NCBI RefSeq assembly: GCF_003217515.1
Contig: NZ_QJSX01000027.1
Coordinates: 1-43,222 of the forward strand
Source of the DNA: Deinococcus yavapaiensis KR-236
GTDB lineage: Bacteria; Deinococcota; Deinococci; Deinococcales; Deinococcaceae
Reading direction: 5' to 3'
Length of the DNA: 43,222 bases
A program made the position numbers and the translations under genes. This document shows, piece after piece, positions 16,375-24,602 of this stretch; position 1 is the stretch's first letter; each line of letters opens with the position of its first letter. The notes beneath the pieces were generated by a model, which saw only the letters and a list, made by a program, of their open reading frames with translations, ran no database searches and had not been told where the DNA came from.

Positions 16375-17922
16375 TCAACCGTTTCGCGGCTCGTCGGGCA
16401 ACGTGAAGTGCACGGTCGCTCCGCCCTCGGGCAAGTTCTCTGCCCACACGATGCCGCCGTGCTTCACGACGATTCGCCGCACCGTGGCGAGGCCCACGCC
16501 GAGCGAGGAACTCGGCAAGTCACCGTTCGCGCTCGACAGGGCGTCGAGGTGCGCCGTCGGGAAGCCGACGCCGTTGTCGTTCACCGACACGTGCCACGTG
16601 TCGTCTCGGCGCTCGGCTCCGACTTCGATCAAGGCGACGGAGCGTGTCTCCGTGAACTTCAAGGCGTTCGACAGCAGCGCCGCGAACACTTGACGAAGCA
16701 ACGTCGCGTCGCCGCGCACGGTCGGCAAGTCACGAAACGTCCACGCGACCGAGCGACTGCCCACGAGCGGCGCGAGATCGGCGCGAACGTCCACCGCGAG
16801 CCGCCCGAGTGGAACGTTCGTGCGCTGCAAGGAGTCTTGGCCGCTCGTCACGAAGGTCGCGAGGGCCGTGAGGAGGTGCGTGGCCCGCTCGCTCTCGGCG
16901 CGCACGTACTCCAAGTACCGCGCTTCTCGCTCGGGCAGCTCGTCGCCGACGCGGCGCACGACCAATTCCGTGAACGAGCGGATGCGGCGCACGGGCGGCA
17001 GAAGGTCGCGCGTGACGGCGTCGGCGTAGGCGCGCATCTCCGCCGCCTGCGTCGCCACGGCTTTCGTACGCGCGGCGATGGTGTCCTCCATGGCGTCGTG
17101 CAGCAAGCCGCGAGCGAGCGCGAGGGCCGCGAGGCGAGCGAGGGTCTCCACGAAGGCGCGGTCCGACTCGGTCAACTTCGTGGACGCCGGAAACGTCAGT
17201 TGCCACGCGCCCATCGCATCGCTGCTCGTCACGAGCGGCACGACGACGTGAAAAGCAGGTCGGCGCGCGATCTCGTCGTTCGCCAAGTTCGGGTAGCGCG
17301 TCGCCACCTCCTCGTGGGCCAGGTACACGCCCATCCGTTCGCGAAGCGCGTCGGTCAGCGGGGACGGCTCGGCAGGACGGGAATGCTCGAAGAGGGACGC
17401 GACGTCGTCCGGATATCCGTACTGGCCCAGCAGGCGCACGCTTCCGTCCGGAAGAGCGCGGAGCACCGCGCCTGCTTCGGCGAGCGTGGCAGGCAGGGCC
17501 GCCGCGAGCAGGACGTCCACGATCTCGGCGGTCGTCGCCGCGCCCGCGAGCGCTTCCGTGACGGCGCCAAGACGGTGGGCGCGCTCCTCCGTGCTCTTCT
17601 GCTCGTGAATGTCGCGAACTCGCAGCAGTACCCCGTTAGTTGTGGGGTACGCGGCGACATCCAACCAGCGGCCCGAGACGCGGTCACGGCCCTCGAACGA
17701 ACGGGGCGCGCCGCTTCGCGCGGCTTCGCGCACCGCGATCTCGATCGGGGACGAGGCGGCTTCCGGCACGACGTCCCACAAGGAACGCCCCGTCAAGTCG
17801 TTCGGGTCGAGTCCGAGAAAGTCGGCGCCTTCCGCGTTGACGTAGGTGATTCGCTCGGCGGCGTCGAGGTGCACGATGACCTCACGCACTGCTTCCAGCA
17901 AGGCGCGAGGATCGGGGACCAT
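16375..17922 (-). CDS. PAS-GAF histidine-kinase-like protein lacking the phospho-His
   Basis: The 515-aa cytosolic protein is arranged as a sensor kinase. It has a PAS domain at about 1-110 (EAVREVIVHLDAAERITYVN), GAF at about 115-265, a DHp helix hairpin at about 285-365 and HATPase_c at about 385-510. The ATP-binding motifs are intact: SNALKFT, NDNGVGFP and SLGVGLATV. In the H-box, where relatives read S-H-D-L, this protein reads T-R-D-L. Arg305 (CGC) replaces the autophosphorylated His. It may act as an ATP-binding sensor or partner rather than a classical kinase. Its ATG follows TAAGAT by 6 nt (leaderless). A single-domain response regulator lies 4 kb away. Confidence 0.87.
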   Translation of the reverse strand: MVPDPRALLEAVREVIVHLDAAERITYVNAEGADFLGLDPNDLTGRSLWDVVPEAASSPIEIAVREAARSGAPRSFEGRDRVSGRWLDVAAYPTTNGVLLRVRDIHEQKSTEERAHRLGAVTEALAGAATTAEIVDVLLAAALPATLAEAGAVLRALPDGSVRLLGQYGYPDDVASLFEHSRPAEPSPLTDALRERMGVYLAHEEVATRYPNLANDEIARRPAFHVVVPLVTSSDAMGAWQLTFPASTKLTESDRAFVETLARLAALALARGLLHDAMEDTIAARTKAVATQAAEMRAYADAVTRDLLPPVRRIRSFTELVVRRVGDELPEREARYLEYVRAESERATHLLTALATFVTSGQDSLQRTNVPLGRLAVDVRADLAPLVGSRSVAWTFRDLPTVRGDATLLRQVFAALLSNALKFTETRSVALIEVGAERRDDTWHVSVNDNGVGFPTAHLDALSSANGDLPSSSLGVGLATVRRIVVKHGGIVWAENLPEGGATVHFTLPDEPRNG

Positions 17923-17958
17923 ACCTTTATCTTAATAGATCTTGAACAACCCGAAGAA

Positions 17959-18609
17959 TCAGGCGTCGAACGTGAGCCGCCACCCCTCGCCCTTGAGTTG
18001 CTCGCGCGCGCCCACGTACGAGGGCATGAGGGCGGCGACATGCCGCCAGAACCGAGGCGAGTGGTTGAGCTCTCGCAAGTGCGCGACTTCGTGCGCGCAC
18101 AAGTACACGGCGAGGCGCGACGTGCCCAGCAGGATGCGTGGATTGAAACGAAGCACGCCCGAGGCGGTGCAACTGCCCCAGCGAGTCTTGGCGTGCGTGA
18201 GCTTGATGGCTCGCACCGTCACGCCGAGACGCGCGGCCATCTCGTGGGCGAGCGGCGTGAAGAACGCGATCGTTTCACGTTCGTACCATGCTCGCACCGC
18301 GTCCTTCGTGCCCTCGCAGGGCGCTTCGAGCACGGGGCCGACCCGTTGAGCGTCGCGGCGGCTCGTGAGGCGCAATGTCAACGTCTCGTCGAGGTAAGGA
18401 AGCCGCTCGCCGTCGGTGAAGGTGTAGCTCGGCGGAGTGCGCGCGGCGAAGTGACGGCGCGTCTTCTCGATCCAATCCTGCTTGCTTCGGGCCCACCGAA
18501 GCAACTCCTCCTCGGCGATGCCGTACGGAGCGTGCAGTGTCACGCCGTCGCGCGTGACGCGAAGTGCGATGGTACGGCGCTTTTGTGAGCGACGGATCGT
18601 GACGACCAT
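17959..18609 (-). CDS. YgjP-type M48-like metallopeptidase-fold protein
   Basis: The 216-aa protein belongs to the YgjP/DUF45 family. It shows TRWGSC (142-147), the family hallmark, zinc motif HEVAH (173-177) and a second-helix His183 in LNHSPRFW. Members have a gluzincin fold; E. coli YgjP has been reported to act on UTP, so the substrate here is open. The start ATG 18609 lies 6 nt after TATTCT (18621-18616). It is divergent from the XPB gene with only 74 bp between start codons. Confidence 0.88.
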   Translation of the reverse strand: MVVTIRRSQKRRTIALRVTRDGVTLHAPYGIAEEELLRWARSKQDWIEKTRRHFAARTPPSYTFTDGERLPYLDETLTLRLTSRRDAQRVGPVLEAPCEGTKDAVRAWYERETIAFFTPLAHEMAARLGVTVRAIKLTHAKTRWGSCTASGVLRFNPRILLGTSRLAVYLCAHEVAHLRELNHSPRFWRHVAALMPSYVGAREQLKGEGWRLTFDA

Positions 18610-18683
18610 ACCGTTAGAATAGCAGTCGAGAAATGTGCGCAGCTCGTTACGCCGATGACAGAAGGAAGCGCTAGACTCGCGTC

Positions 18684-20108
18684 ATGACGTCCGCCGCCCT
18701 GCGCTTCGACCGGGGAACCCTCGTGCTCGCCGAGGCTCCGGACGGTCAGCGCTGGAAGGACTTCGCAACCTGGGACGAGCGCGCCCATCGTTACCGCCTG
18801 CCCGCGTACCGCTACCGTGACTTTCTCGAAGCTCTGCGCGCGGAAGGAACCTTTGTGCGCGACGAAGCGCGCGCCTTTCAAAACCTGGAACTCAAGACCG
18901 CGCGCAACTTGGCGCCGTATCCGCATCAACAAGAAGCCCTGAGCGCGTGGAAGCGCGCGGGACGGCGCGGACTCGTCGTCCTGCCGACAGGCGCGGGCAA
19001 GACGTACCTCGCCGAACTCGCTTTGCACGCCACCCCGAGGTCGTGCCTCATCGTCGTGCCCACCCTCGACCTCATGCATCAATGGTACGCGGGCTTGCGG
19101 GCCGCGTACCCCGACGCGGCCCTCGGCCTGCTCGGCGGCGGATCGAAAGACGAGACCCCCCTGCTGATCGCCACGTACGACTCGGCCGCCATTCACGCCG
19201 AGCGCCTCGGGGATCGTTACGGCCTCGTCGTGTTCGACGAAGTTCACCATCTGGGCGGCGATTTCACGCGCGTCATCGCAGAGTACTCCATCGCTCCCTA
19301 CCGCCTCGGCCTCACCGCGACGCCGCCCGGCGGCCAGCGAATGCATGACCTCACGGATCTCGTCGGGCCGCTCGTGTATTCCAAGCGGCCCGAGGAACTC
19401 GCCGGGGGCGCCCTCGCCTCGTACCGTGAAGTTCACATTCTCGTGCGCCTCTCAGATTCTGAGCGCGAACGCTACGACCGCGCCATGAGCAAACGCAACG
19501 CTTTCCTAGCTCGCGAGCGTCTCGACATCTCGCACCTCGAAGGCTGGCGGCAGTTCGTGCGCATGTCGGGACGCGGTGAGGGACGAAACGCGATGCTCGC
19601 GCACCGCGAAGCTCGCTCGCTCGCCTTCGGCACCGACGGCAAGCTGCGCGTTCTCGAGGAACTCCTCGCGCGACATGCCGACGAGCGCGTGTTGATCTTC
19701 ACGAATGACAACGCCACCGTCTACCGCGTTTCGCGCGAGTTTCTGCTGCCCGCCCTCACCCACCAGACGCCCGTCAAGGAACGTGTCGCCCTCCTCGACG
19801 CATTTCGGCGAGGCGATTACCGCGTTCTCGTCACGAGCCGCGTTCTCAACGAAGGCGTTGACGTGCCCGAGGCGAGCGTGGCGATCGTCTTGTCCGGCAC
19901 GGGCGAAGAACGCGAGCACACCCAGCGCCTCGGACGCATCTTGCGCCGCGCCGAAGGCAAGCAAGCCGTCTTGTACGAAGTGGTCACCGAAGGCACCACC
20001 GAAGAAGGCGTTTCCCGCCGCAGACGCGGCGAGTTCGAACGCGAAGCCGGGCCGCCCGTCGCGTACCTCGACGACATTCCCACCGCCGTGAACTGGGAGG
20101 AGTTGTGA
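18684..20108 (+). CDS. XPB/Rad25-family DNA helicase
   Basis: This 474-aa superfamily 2 3'-5' helicase is of the archaeal/bacterial XPB type. In order: an N-terminal damage-recognition-like region (1-75), Q-motif area YPHQQEAL (79-86), Walker A PTGAGKT (101-107), DEVHH (185-189), TATP (211-214), an insert at about 250-315, motif V LNEGVDVPEAS, and motif VI QRLGRILR (414-421). It should unwind DNA around lesions in a nucleotide-excision-like or recombination role together with the adjacent Bax1 nuclease. The ATG follows TAGACT (18672-18677) by 6 nt. The next gene starts 36-63 nt after the stop on the same strand. Confidence 0.92.
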   Translation: MTSAALRFDRGTLVLAEAPDGQRWKDFATWDERAHRYRLPAYRYRDFLEALRAEGTFVRDEARAFQNLELKTARNLAPYPHQQEALSAWKRAGRRGLVVLPTGAGKTYLAELALHATPRSCLIVVPTLDLMHQWYAGLRAAYPDAALGLLGGGSKDETPLLIATYDSAAIHAERLGDRYGLVVFDEVHHLGGDFTRVIAEYSIAPYRLGLTATPPGGQRMHDLTDLVGPLVYSKRPEELAGGALASYREVHILVRLSDSERERYDRAMSKRNAFLARERLDISHLEGWRQFVRMSGRGEGRNAMLAHREARSLAFGTDGKLRVLEELLARHADERVLIFTNDNATVYRVSREFLLPALTHQTPVKERVALLDAFRRGDYRVLVTSRVLNEGVDVPEASVAIVLSGTGEEREHTQRLGRILRRAEGKQAVLYEVVTEGTTEEGVSRRRRGEFEREAGPPVAYLDDIPTAVNWEEL

Positions 20109-20171
20109 GGGCCACATTCACCTTCGCTTGCCACCCTGCGTTCCGTGACGCACGACTCGCTGCCTGACCTC

Positions 20172-21398
20172 ATGCTTCCGACCGAACTGCTGCTTTACCG
20201 CTACCGCGACGGGGAAGTCGTCCCGAAACGCTTGGCGCCGTCCTTTCACCTGTCGAAGCTCGCGCAGGATCTCATCGAGGTGTTCGACGCGAGCGTCGGA
20301 GGGCGCCGCGCCGAGATCACCGAGCGGGTGGCCGCCTTGGAGGGAGCCTCGATCGGCTTCAAGGTCGTGCGGGGACTCGCGCACATCCTCGCGACGGATT
20401 ACTCGAAGTTCGAGGTGAAAGCTCCGCTGGAGCCCACCGTGCTGCGCTCGCGCGTGTTCGCGCTCTCGTCTCGCATGGCCGGCAAGATGGCGCGCGGCGC
20501 GATTCTCGCGCGGGTCGCCGCCGCCCTTTCCGAAGAGGGCGTGCCGCTTCGTCCTCAGGAAGTCGAGGATCACCTCTACGCGGACTTGCACGAAAATCAC
20601 GTTCTCGTGGAGTTCGCGCCGCCCACACCCCAAGAACTTTTGCATCGATACAACCTCGCCCAAGTGCAAGGCATCTTGTACCGCGCGTACGCTTTGAGGA
20701 TCACCGCGCACCGCAACGAGCCCGCGCGCTACAAGCAGTTGCTGCGATACCTGAAACTGTTCGGATTGATGGTCCTCGTCGAGGGCGACGCGGACCACGG
20801 CTTCACCTTGACGCTCGACGGTCCGGCCAGCCTCTTTCGTCCGTCGACGCGCTACGGCCTCGCGATGGCGAAGCTGCTGCCCGCCTTGCTGCACGTCACG
20901 AAGTGGTCGCTCGTCGCCGACGTGAGGCCGCGCGCCGATTGGGAGGACGTGCCGGAAAGCGCGACCTTCGCGCTCGACTCGGAGTGCGGACTTGTAAGCC
21001 ACTACCCCGTGGACGCCGAGTTCGACTCGATGATCGAGGAGGCGTTCGCGGCGCGCTGGGCGAAAACGAAGACTTCGTGGACGTTGGAGCGGGAGGTGGA
21101 CCTCGTTCCCGTTCCGGGCAGCGTCATCGTGCCCGACTTTCGCCTCGTTCACCCCGACGGGCGAAGCGTGCTGCTGGAAATCGTGGGATACTGGCGCCCC
21201 GAGTACTTGCGCAAGAAATTCAGGTCCGTCGCCGCCTCGGGTCGCACGGACCTCGTGCTTGCCGTGTCCGAGCGCCTCAACCTCGACGCGGCGGGCGTGA
21301 ACCCTACGGACTTGCCGAGCGGAATTCGTCTCGTGACGTTCAAGGGGCGGCTCGAACCGAAGGCCGTGCTCGAAGCGTTGGAAGCGTCGCCCGCTTGA
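20172..21398 (+). CDS. Bax1-like (DUF790) nuclease partner of XPB
   Basis: DUF790 proteins are the Bax1 family, which bind archaeal XPB and nick DNA at bubble junctions. This 408-aa protein begins MLPTELLLYRYRDGEVVPKRLAP, the usual family N-terminus, and ends with a restriction-endonuclease-like domain. There VPDFRL (Asp322) and LLEIVGYW (Glu336), with Lys residues in LRKKF, supply the active site. The ATG at 20172 is preferred for its fit to the family. A GTG at 20145 would add nine residues; neither start has a clear SD. It sits directly downstream of XPB, so the two form one transcription unit. Confidence 0.9.
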   Translation: MLPTELLLYRYRDGEVVPKRLAPSFHLSKLAQDLIEVFDASVGGRRAEITERVAALEGASIGFKVVRGLAHILATDYSKFEVKAPLEPTVLRSRVFALSSRMAGKMARGAILARVAAALSEEGVPLRPQEVEDHLYADLHENHVLVEFAPPTPQELLHRYNLAQVQGILYRAYALRITAHRNEPARYKQLLRYLKLFGLMVLVEGDADHGFTLTLDGPASLFRPSTRYGLAMAKLLPALLHVTKWSLVADVRPRADWEDVPESATFALDSECGLVSHYPVDAEFDSMIEEAFAARWAKTKTSWTLEREVDLVPVPGSVIVPDFRLVHPDGRSVLLEIVGYWRPEYLRKKFRSVAASGRTDLVLAVSERLNLDAAGVNPTDLPSGIRLVTFKGRLEPKAVLEALEASPA

Positions 21399-21401
21399 AG
21401 A

Positions 21402-21857
21402 TCAGATGGCCGGCTTCGCGGACACGCTCGGGAGCCGAGCAATGCTCAGCCAAAAAGCCTCGAAGGTGTGCATCATGATGCTGAACGCGCCGAAGTCGAC
21501 GGGTTTGGTGATGTACGCGTTCGCGTGAAGCTCGTAGCTGCGCTCCACGTCCCGCTCGGCCGCCGACGTCGTCAACATGATGACGGGAATGTGACGCAAC
21601 TGCGGATCGTTCTTGAGGGTCGCCAGGAACTCCAAGCCGCTCATGCGCGGCATGTTGATGTCGAGCAAGATCACGTCGGGAGTCGGGGATTCCTCGTACG
21701 AACCTTCGCGGCGCAGGAACGACAAAGCTTCCACGCCGTCGCGCGCCACGTGCACCTCGTTCGGTACGCTCGCCTCCGCGAAGACTTCGCGTGTCAATAC
21801 GACATCGGTGACGTTGTCTTCCACCAGCAGGATGTCGATGACACGAGGGTCGCTCAC
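21402..21857 (-). CDS. Single-domain response regulator (Rcp1-like)
   Basis: The 151-aa protein is a receiver domain without an output domain. Acidic pocket Glu13-Asp14, phospho-acceptor Asp66 in VILLDINMP, Thr96 in MLTTSA and Lys118 in ITKPVD are all present. The long beta3-proximal insert (RREGSYEESPTP) is typical of phytochrome-associated Rcp1 regulators. The start is GTG at 21857, 9 nt after TAGACT (21872-21867). No intact kinase gene is adjacent; the nearest kinase-like gene, at 16375-17922, lacks its His. It converges on bax1 with a 3-nt gap. Confidence 0.92.
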   Translation of the reverse strand: MSDPRVIDILLVEDNVTDVVLTREVFAEASVPNEVHVARDGVEALSFLRREGSYEESPTPDVILLDINMPRMSGLEFLATLKNDPQLRHIPVIMLTTSAAERDVERSYELHANAYITKPVDFGAFSIMMHTFEAFWLSIARLPSVSAKPAI

Positions 21858-21912
21858 AGGACGTCCAGTCTAGCGTAACTCTCGAAACGAAGCGCCGATT
21901 TTTTTACACGGC

Positions 21913-23250
21913 TCAGCTCGGACGCGTCGAGATGTCGCTCGGATTGCCCGCGCGGATGTCCTCGGAAACGTACCCCTCGGGCGGCACGATCAGCAAGCGG
22001 TCGATGCGGCGCCCGTCCAAGTCCACGACTTCGAGCGTCCAACCATCCACCTCGATGCGCTCCCCGACGTTCGGAATGCTGCCCGTGTGCGACAGAACGT
22101 ATCCTGCGAGGGTCGTGAACGCTTCCTCGTCGCCCGCGGGAAGCGCGAGGATCTCGCGCAAGTCGTGCATGGCAAGGGCGCCGTCCGCGAGAAACGACCC
22201 GTCGGGGCGGCGCACGAGCATCTCGGCTTCTTCGCGCTCGTCGCCGAAGACGCCCACGAGCTCCGAGATCAAGTCGTTCGCCGTCACCATCCCGGCGAGG
22301 TCGCCGTACTCGTCCACGACGAGCGCTTCGTACTGCTTGCTCTCGTTGAGTTGCATCAGCACGTCGTTCGCCCACGCGCTTTCCGGCACGTACAGCGGCT
22401 CGCGCATCGCCGACGCGACGGGCAGGTTCGGATCGAGGGCCACGGCAAGCAGATCGTCTCTGCGCAGCAAGCCGACGATGTTGTCGGGTCCGTTCGTGTA
22501 CACCGGATAGCGCGAGTGCCCGAGGTGAAGCGCGTTCTCCAGCAAGGACGGCACCGGCTGGTCGAGGTCGAGCATCACGAGCTCCACGCGCGGCGTCATC
22601 ACCTCGCGCACGCGGCGGTCGTTGAAGCGCAGCACTCGCTCGATGAGCTCGCTTTCGCCCGCTTCCAAAGAGCCGCTTTCCGTGGCTTGCTCTACGAGGG
22701 CGCGCACGTCCTCCTCGGTGACGTCTTGCTGCCGCTCGCCTCGTACGCCGACGAGACGCAGCAGCAGCGTCGCCGTGCGGTCGAGGACCCACACGATAGG
22801 GCGTGTCACGGCTTCCAAGAGCGCCATGAGGGGCGCGACGCGCATCGCGAGTCCCTCGGGATCGCGCAATGCCAGCCGCTTCGGAGCGAGCTCGCCCAAC
22901 ACGAGAGACACGAAGGTCACGAGGAGAACGATCAGCACATAGCTGACCGTGCCCGTCGCGCTTCCGAAGTACGGTCGGAGGCCCGGCTCGATGAACCGAA
23001 CGAGGTTCTCGCCCGCGAAAATCGAGTTGATCGTCCCGATGAGCGTGATGCCGACTTGGACCGTGGCCAGCAGGGCGCCGGGCCGCTCGGAAAGATCGAG
23101 GGCGAGCTTCGCCGCGCGGTTGCCTTCCTCGGCGAGGCCTTCGAGGCGCGAGCGCCGCGCGGACACGAGCGCGAGTTCCGAGGACGCGAACAGGCCGTTG
23201 GCGAGCGTGAGCACGACGATGACCGCGATCACGAAGAGGGGCGAATCCAC
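21913..23250 (-). CDS. CorC/HlyC-family membrane protein (DUF21, CBS pair)
   Basis: The 445-aa protein has an N-terminal DUF21 membrane domain (LFVIAVIVVLTLANGLFASSELALVSARRSRLE and three more helices to about 190). Two CBS domains follow (MTPRVELVMLDLD..., VPESAWANDVLMQLNESKQ...) and a C-terminal CorC_HlyC domain (AFTTLAGYVLSHTGSIPNVGE). Such proteins are linked to magnesium or other cation export; older hemolysin labels are misleading. The GTG at 23250 lies 6 nt after TACACT (23262-23257), and the first helix begins immediately. The longer frame to 23562 is not supported. The 238 bp between it and the next gene on the plus strand hold promoters only. Confidence 0.9.
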   Translation of the reverse strand: MDSPLFVIAVIVVLTLANGLFASSELALVSARRSRLEGLAEEGNRAAKLALDLSERPGALLATVQVGITLIGTINSIFAGENLVRFIEPGLRPYFGSATGTVSYVLIVLLVTFVSLVLGELAPKRLALRDPEGLAMRVAPLMALLEAVTRPIVWVLDRTATLLLRLVGVRGERQQDVTEEDVRALVEQATESGSLEAGESELIERVLRFNDRRVREVMTPRVELVMLDLDQPVPSLLENALHLGHSRYPVYTNGPDNIVGLLRRDDLLAVALDPNLPVASAMREPLYVPESAWANDVLMQLNESKQYEALVVDEYGDLAGMVTANDLISELVGVFGDEREEAEMLVRRPDGSFLADGALAMHDLREILALPAGDEEAFTTLAGYVLSHTGSIPNVGERIEVDGWTLEVVDLDGRRIDRLLIVPPEGYVSEDIRAGNPSDISTRPS

Positions 23251-23488
23251 GGCCTCAGTGTACGCGAGGCCTCCACGGACGCAAGGCGAGCAAGGCCTTT
23301 CCGAAGGTCGTCTTGAGGTGCTCATCACCGTTTTTCCCGCTTGGAAAGGCGCTTTTTCAAGGAGGCTGTGACCGCCTTGTAGAACCCTTGAACGAAAGTT
23401 TCGCAAGCGCCATAAATCTGCTCGAACAAGCTTCAAATTGCGACCGTGTCGAGATTGACGCCATGATCGCGTCTTTACCCTGAGCGGC

Positions 23489-23992
23489 ATGGAAGGCCGA
23501 CAGTTCCACAACCGCATCGAATTCCGCGTCGTCGAAAACCAGACTTGGCACGGGCGCTCCATTCAGATTCTCATCGACGGACGCGACCTGACCGACCGCT
23601 TGCGCGAGTACGAGGTGTTCCTCGCGTGGCGAGAAGCGAACATGCATCAGGCGGGCCGATACGCCGGGGTGCCCGAGCATCACTGGCGGGCGTTCACGAC
23701 GGCCCTGCTCGTGCAAGGCAACCAGGAAGGCATCGGAAGCTTGCTCGGCGCGCCCGGCAAGGTCATGGTGCTGACGTGCGAGTGTGGCGAAGCTTGCTGC
23801 TGGCCGATGTTCGCGCGCGTCACCCTCGGCAACGGCGTCGTCACCTGGGACGGATTCGAGCAGGTGTATCGGCCCAGTTGGGACTACTCGCGCTTCGGAC
23901 CGTTCGTGTTCGAACCCGGCCAGTACCGCACGGCGATCATGAACCTCGTGCGCACCCTCCTGCCGACCGTGCAGGAACGCAAGAGCGCCTGA
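23489..23992 (+). CDS. Conserved hypothetical protein with a Cys cluster
   Basis: I do not assign a family to this 167-aa soluble protein. The notable block is TCECGEACCWPMFARV near residues 95-110, four cysteines in nine positions that could bind a metal, followed by a Trp/Tyr-rich segment (VYRPSWDYSRFGPFVFEPGQY). The ATG at 23489 follows TACCCT (23476-23481) by 7 nt; TTGACG lies upstream at 15 bp. It has no membrane segment or signal peptide. It is monocistronic as far as I can see. Confidence 0.78.
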   Translation: MEGRQFHNRIEFRVVENQTWHGRSIQILIDGRDLTDRLREYEVFLAWREANMHQAGRYAGVPEHHWRAFTTALLVQGNQEGIGSLLGAPGKVMVLTCECGEACCWPMFARVTLGNGVVTWDGFEQVYRPSWDYSRFGPFVFEPGQYRTAIMNLVRTLLPTVQERKSA

Positions 23993-24041
23993 CCGCCTAG
24001 AACATTCGTCGGCCTTCCCTTTCCGACGTTACGAGTTTCTT

Positions 24042-24079
24042 CACGGCTGCACCGCACGGTGTAGCCGTGATTTCTATTG
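24042..24079 (+). terminator. Terminator between two unknown genes
   Basis: CACGGCTGCACCG pairs with CGGTGTAGCCGTG (one G-U pair) and is followed by ATTTCTATTGT. It lies about 50 nt after the Cys-cluster gene, separating it from the membrane-protein gene. Confidence 0.75.
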
Positions 24080-24138
24080 TGGACGCACATGTTTGCGCCC
24101 AGCGTTATCCTCGAATCACCTCGCTTTGGTGACTTCGC

Positions 24139-24564
24139 ATGCAACGCTTCGGAGAAGCTCCCGCCTACAGCACCCGCGCCGCCTTCCAGGCGAGCCTCGC
24201 CTGCCTCGCCGCCTCGTTGCCGCAAGGCGCCTTGAGCGTCTTCGCGCTGGACGTGAAGGGCGTCGGGGCTTGGTTCTTGCTGATCTTCACCGTCGGACTC
24301 TTCCTGCTCGGCACACTGCTGCTCGTTCGCTACTTCGAGGCGCGTGACGGCATGACCGACCTCGCGCCTCGCACGCGCCTGTACGACGTGCGTCACGAGC
24401 GCGTCGCGTACCTGCTCGGAATCGTCGTGACGAGCGCCTCGGTGCTGCTCGACGCTTGGTTCGCCTTGACCGTTCGCTGGGGCTGGTGGCACCTCCTGCC
24501 GCTCGCGCTCGCCGCGTGGGGTACTACGTTGTTCGTGCGCCTTTTGACGAGACGGGCGGGCTGA
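24139..24564 (+). CDS. Hypothetical membrane protein
   Basis: The 141-aa protein has about three to four hydrophobic helices (near residues 15-37, 44-65, 87-105 and 112-133). A charged loop EARDGMTDLAPRTRLYDVRHE separates the two pairs. No known motif is visible. TATCCT at 24106-24111 may serve as its -10, giving a leader near 20 nt without a clear SD. Its stop lies 38 nt before nagZ, which has its own -10 box. Confidence 0.72.
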   Translation: MQRFGEAPAYSTRAAFQASLACLAASLPQGALSVFALDVKGVGAWFLLIFTVGLFLLGTLLLVRYFEARDGMTDLAPRTRLYDVRHERVAYLLGIVVTSASVLLDAWFALTVRWGWWHLLPLALAAWGTTLFVRLLTRRAG

Positions 24565-24602
24565 GCAGAGCGCGCCGAGACGCGTGGTACGCTCCGCTCG
24601 AC

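Noticed and set aside
16192..18588. 798-aa plus-strand open frame spanning the kinase-like and YgjP genes
   Set aside because: It crosses two well-supported minus-strand genes with clear motifs and leaderless starts; its own translation is low-complexity Arg/Val/His without a fold.
22087..23316. 409-aa plus-strand frame opposite the CorC-like gene, and a similar 565-aa frame at 24393-26090 opposite nagZ
   Set aside because: Both are antisense shadows of genes with intact catalytic or domain motifs.
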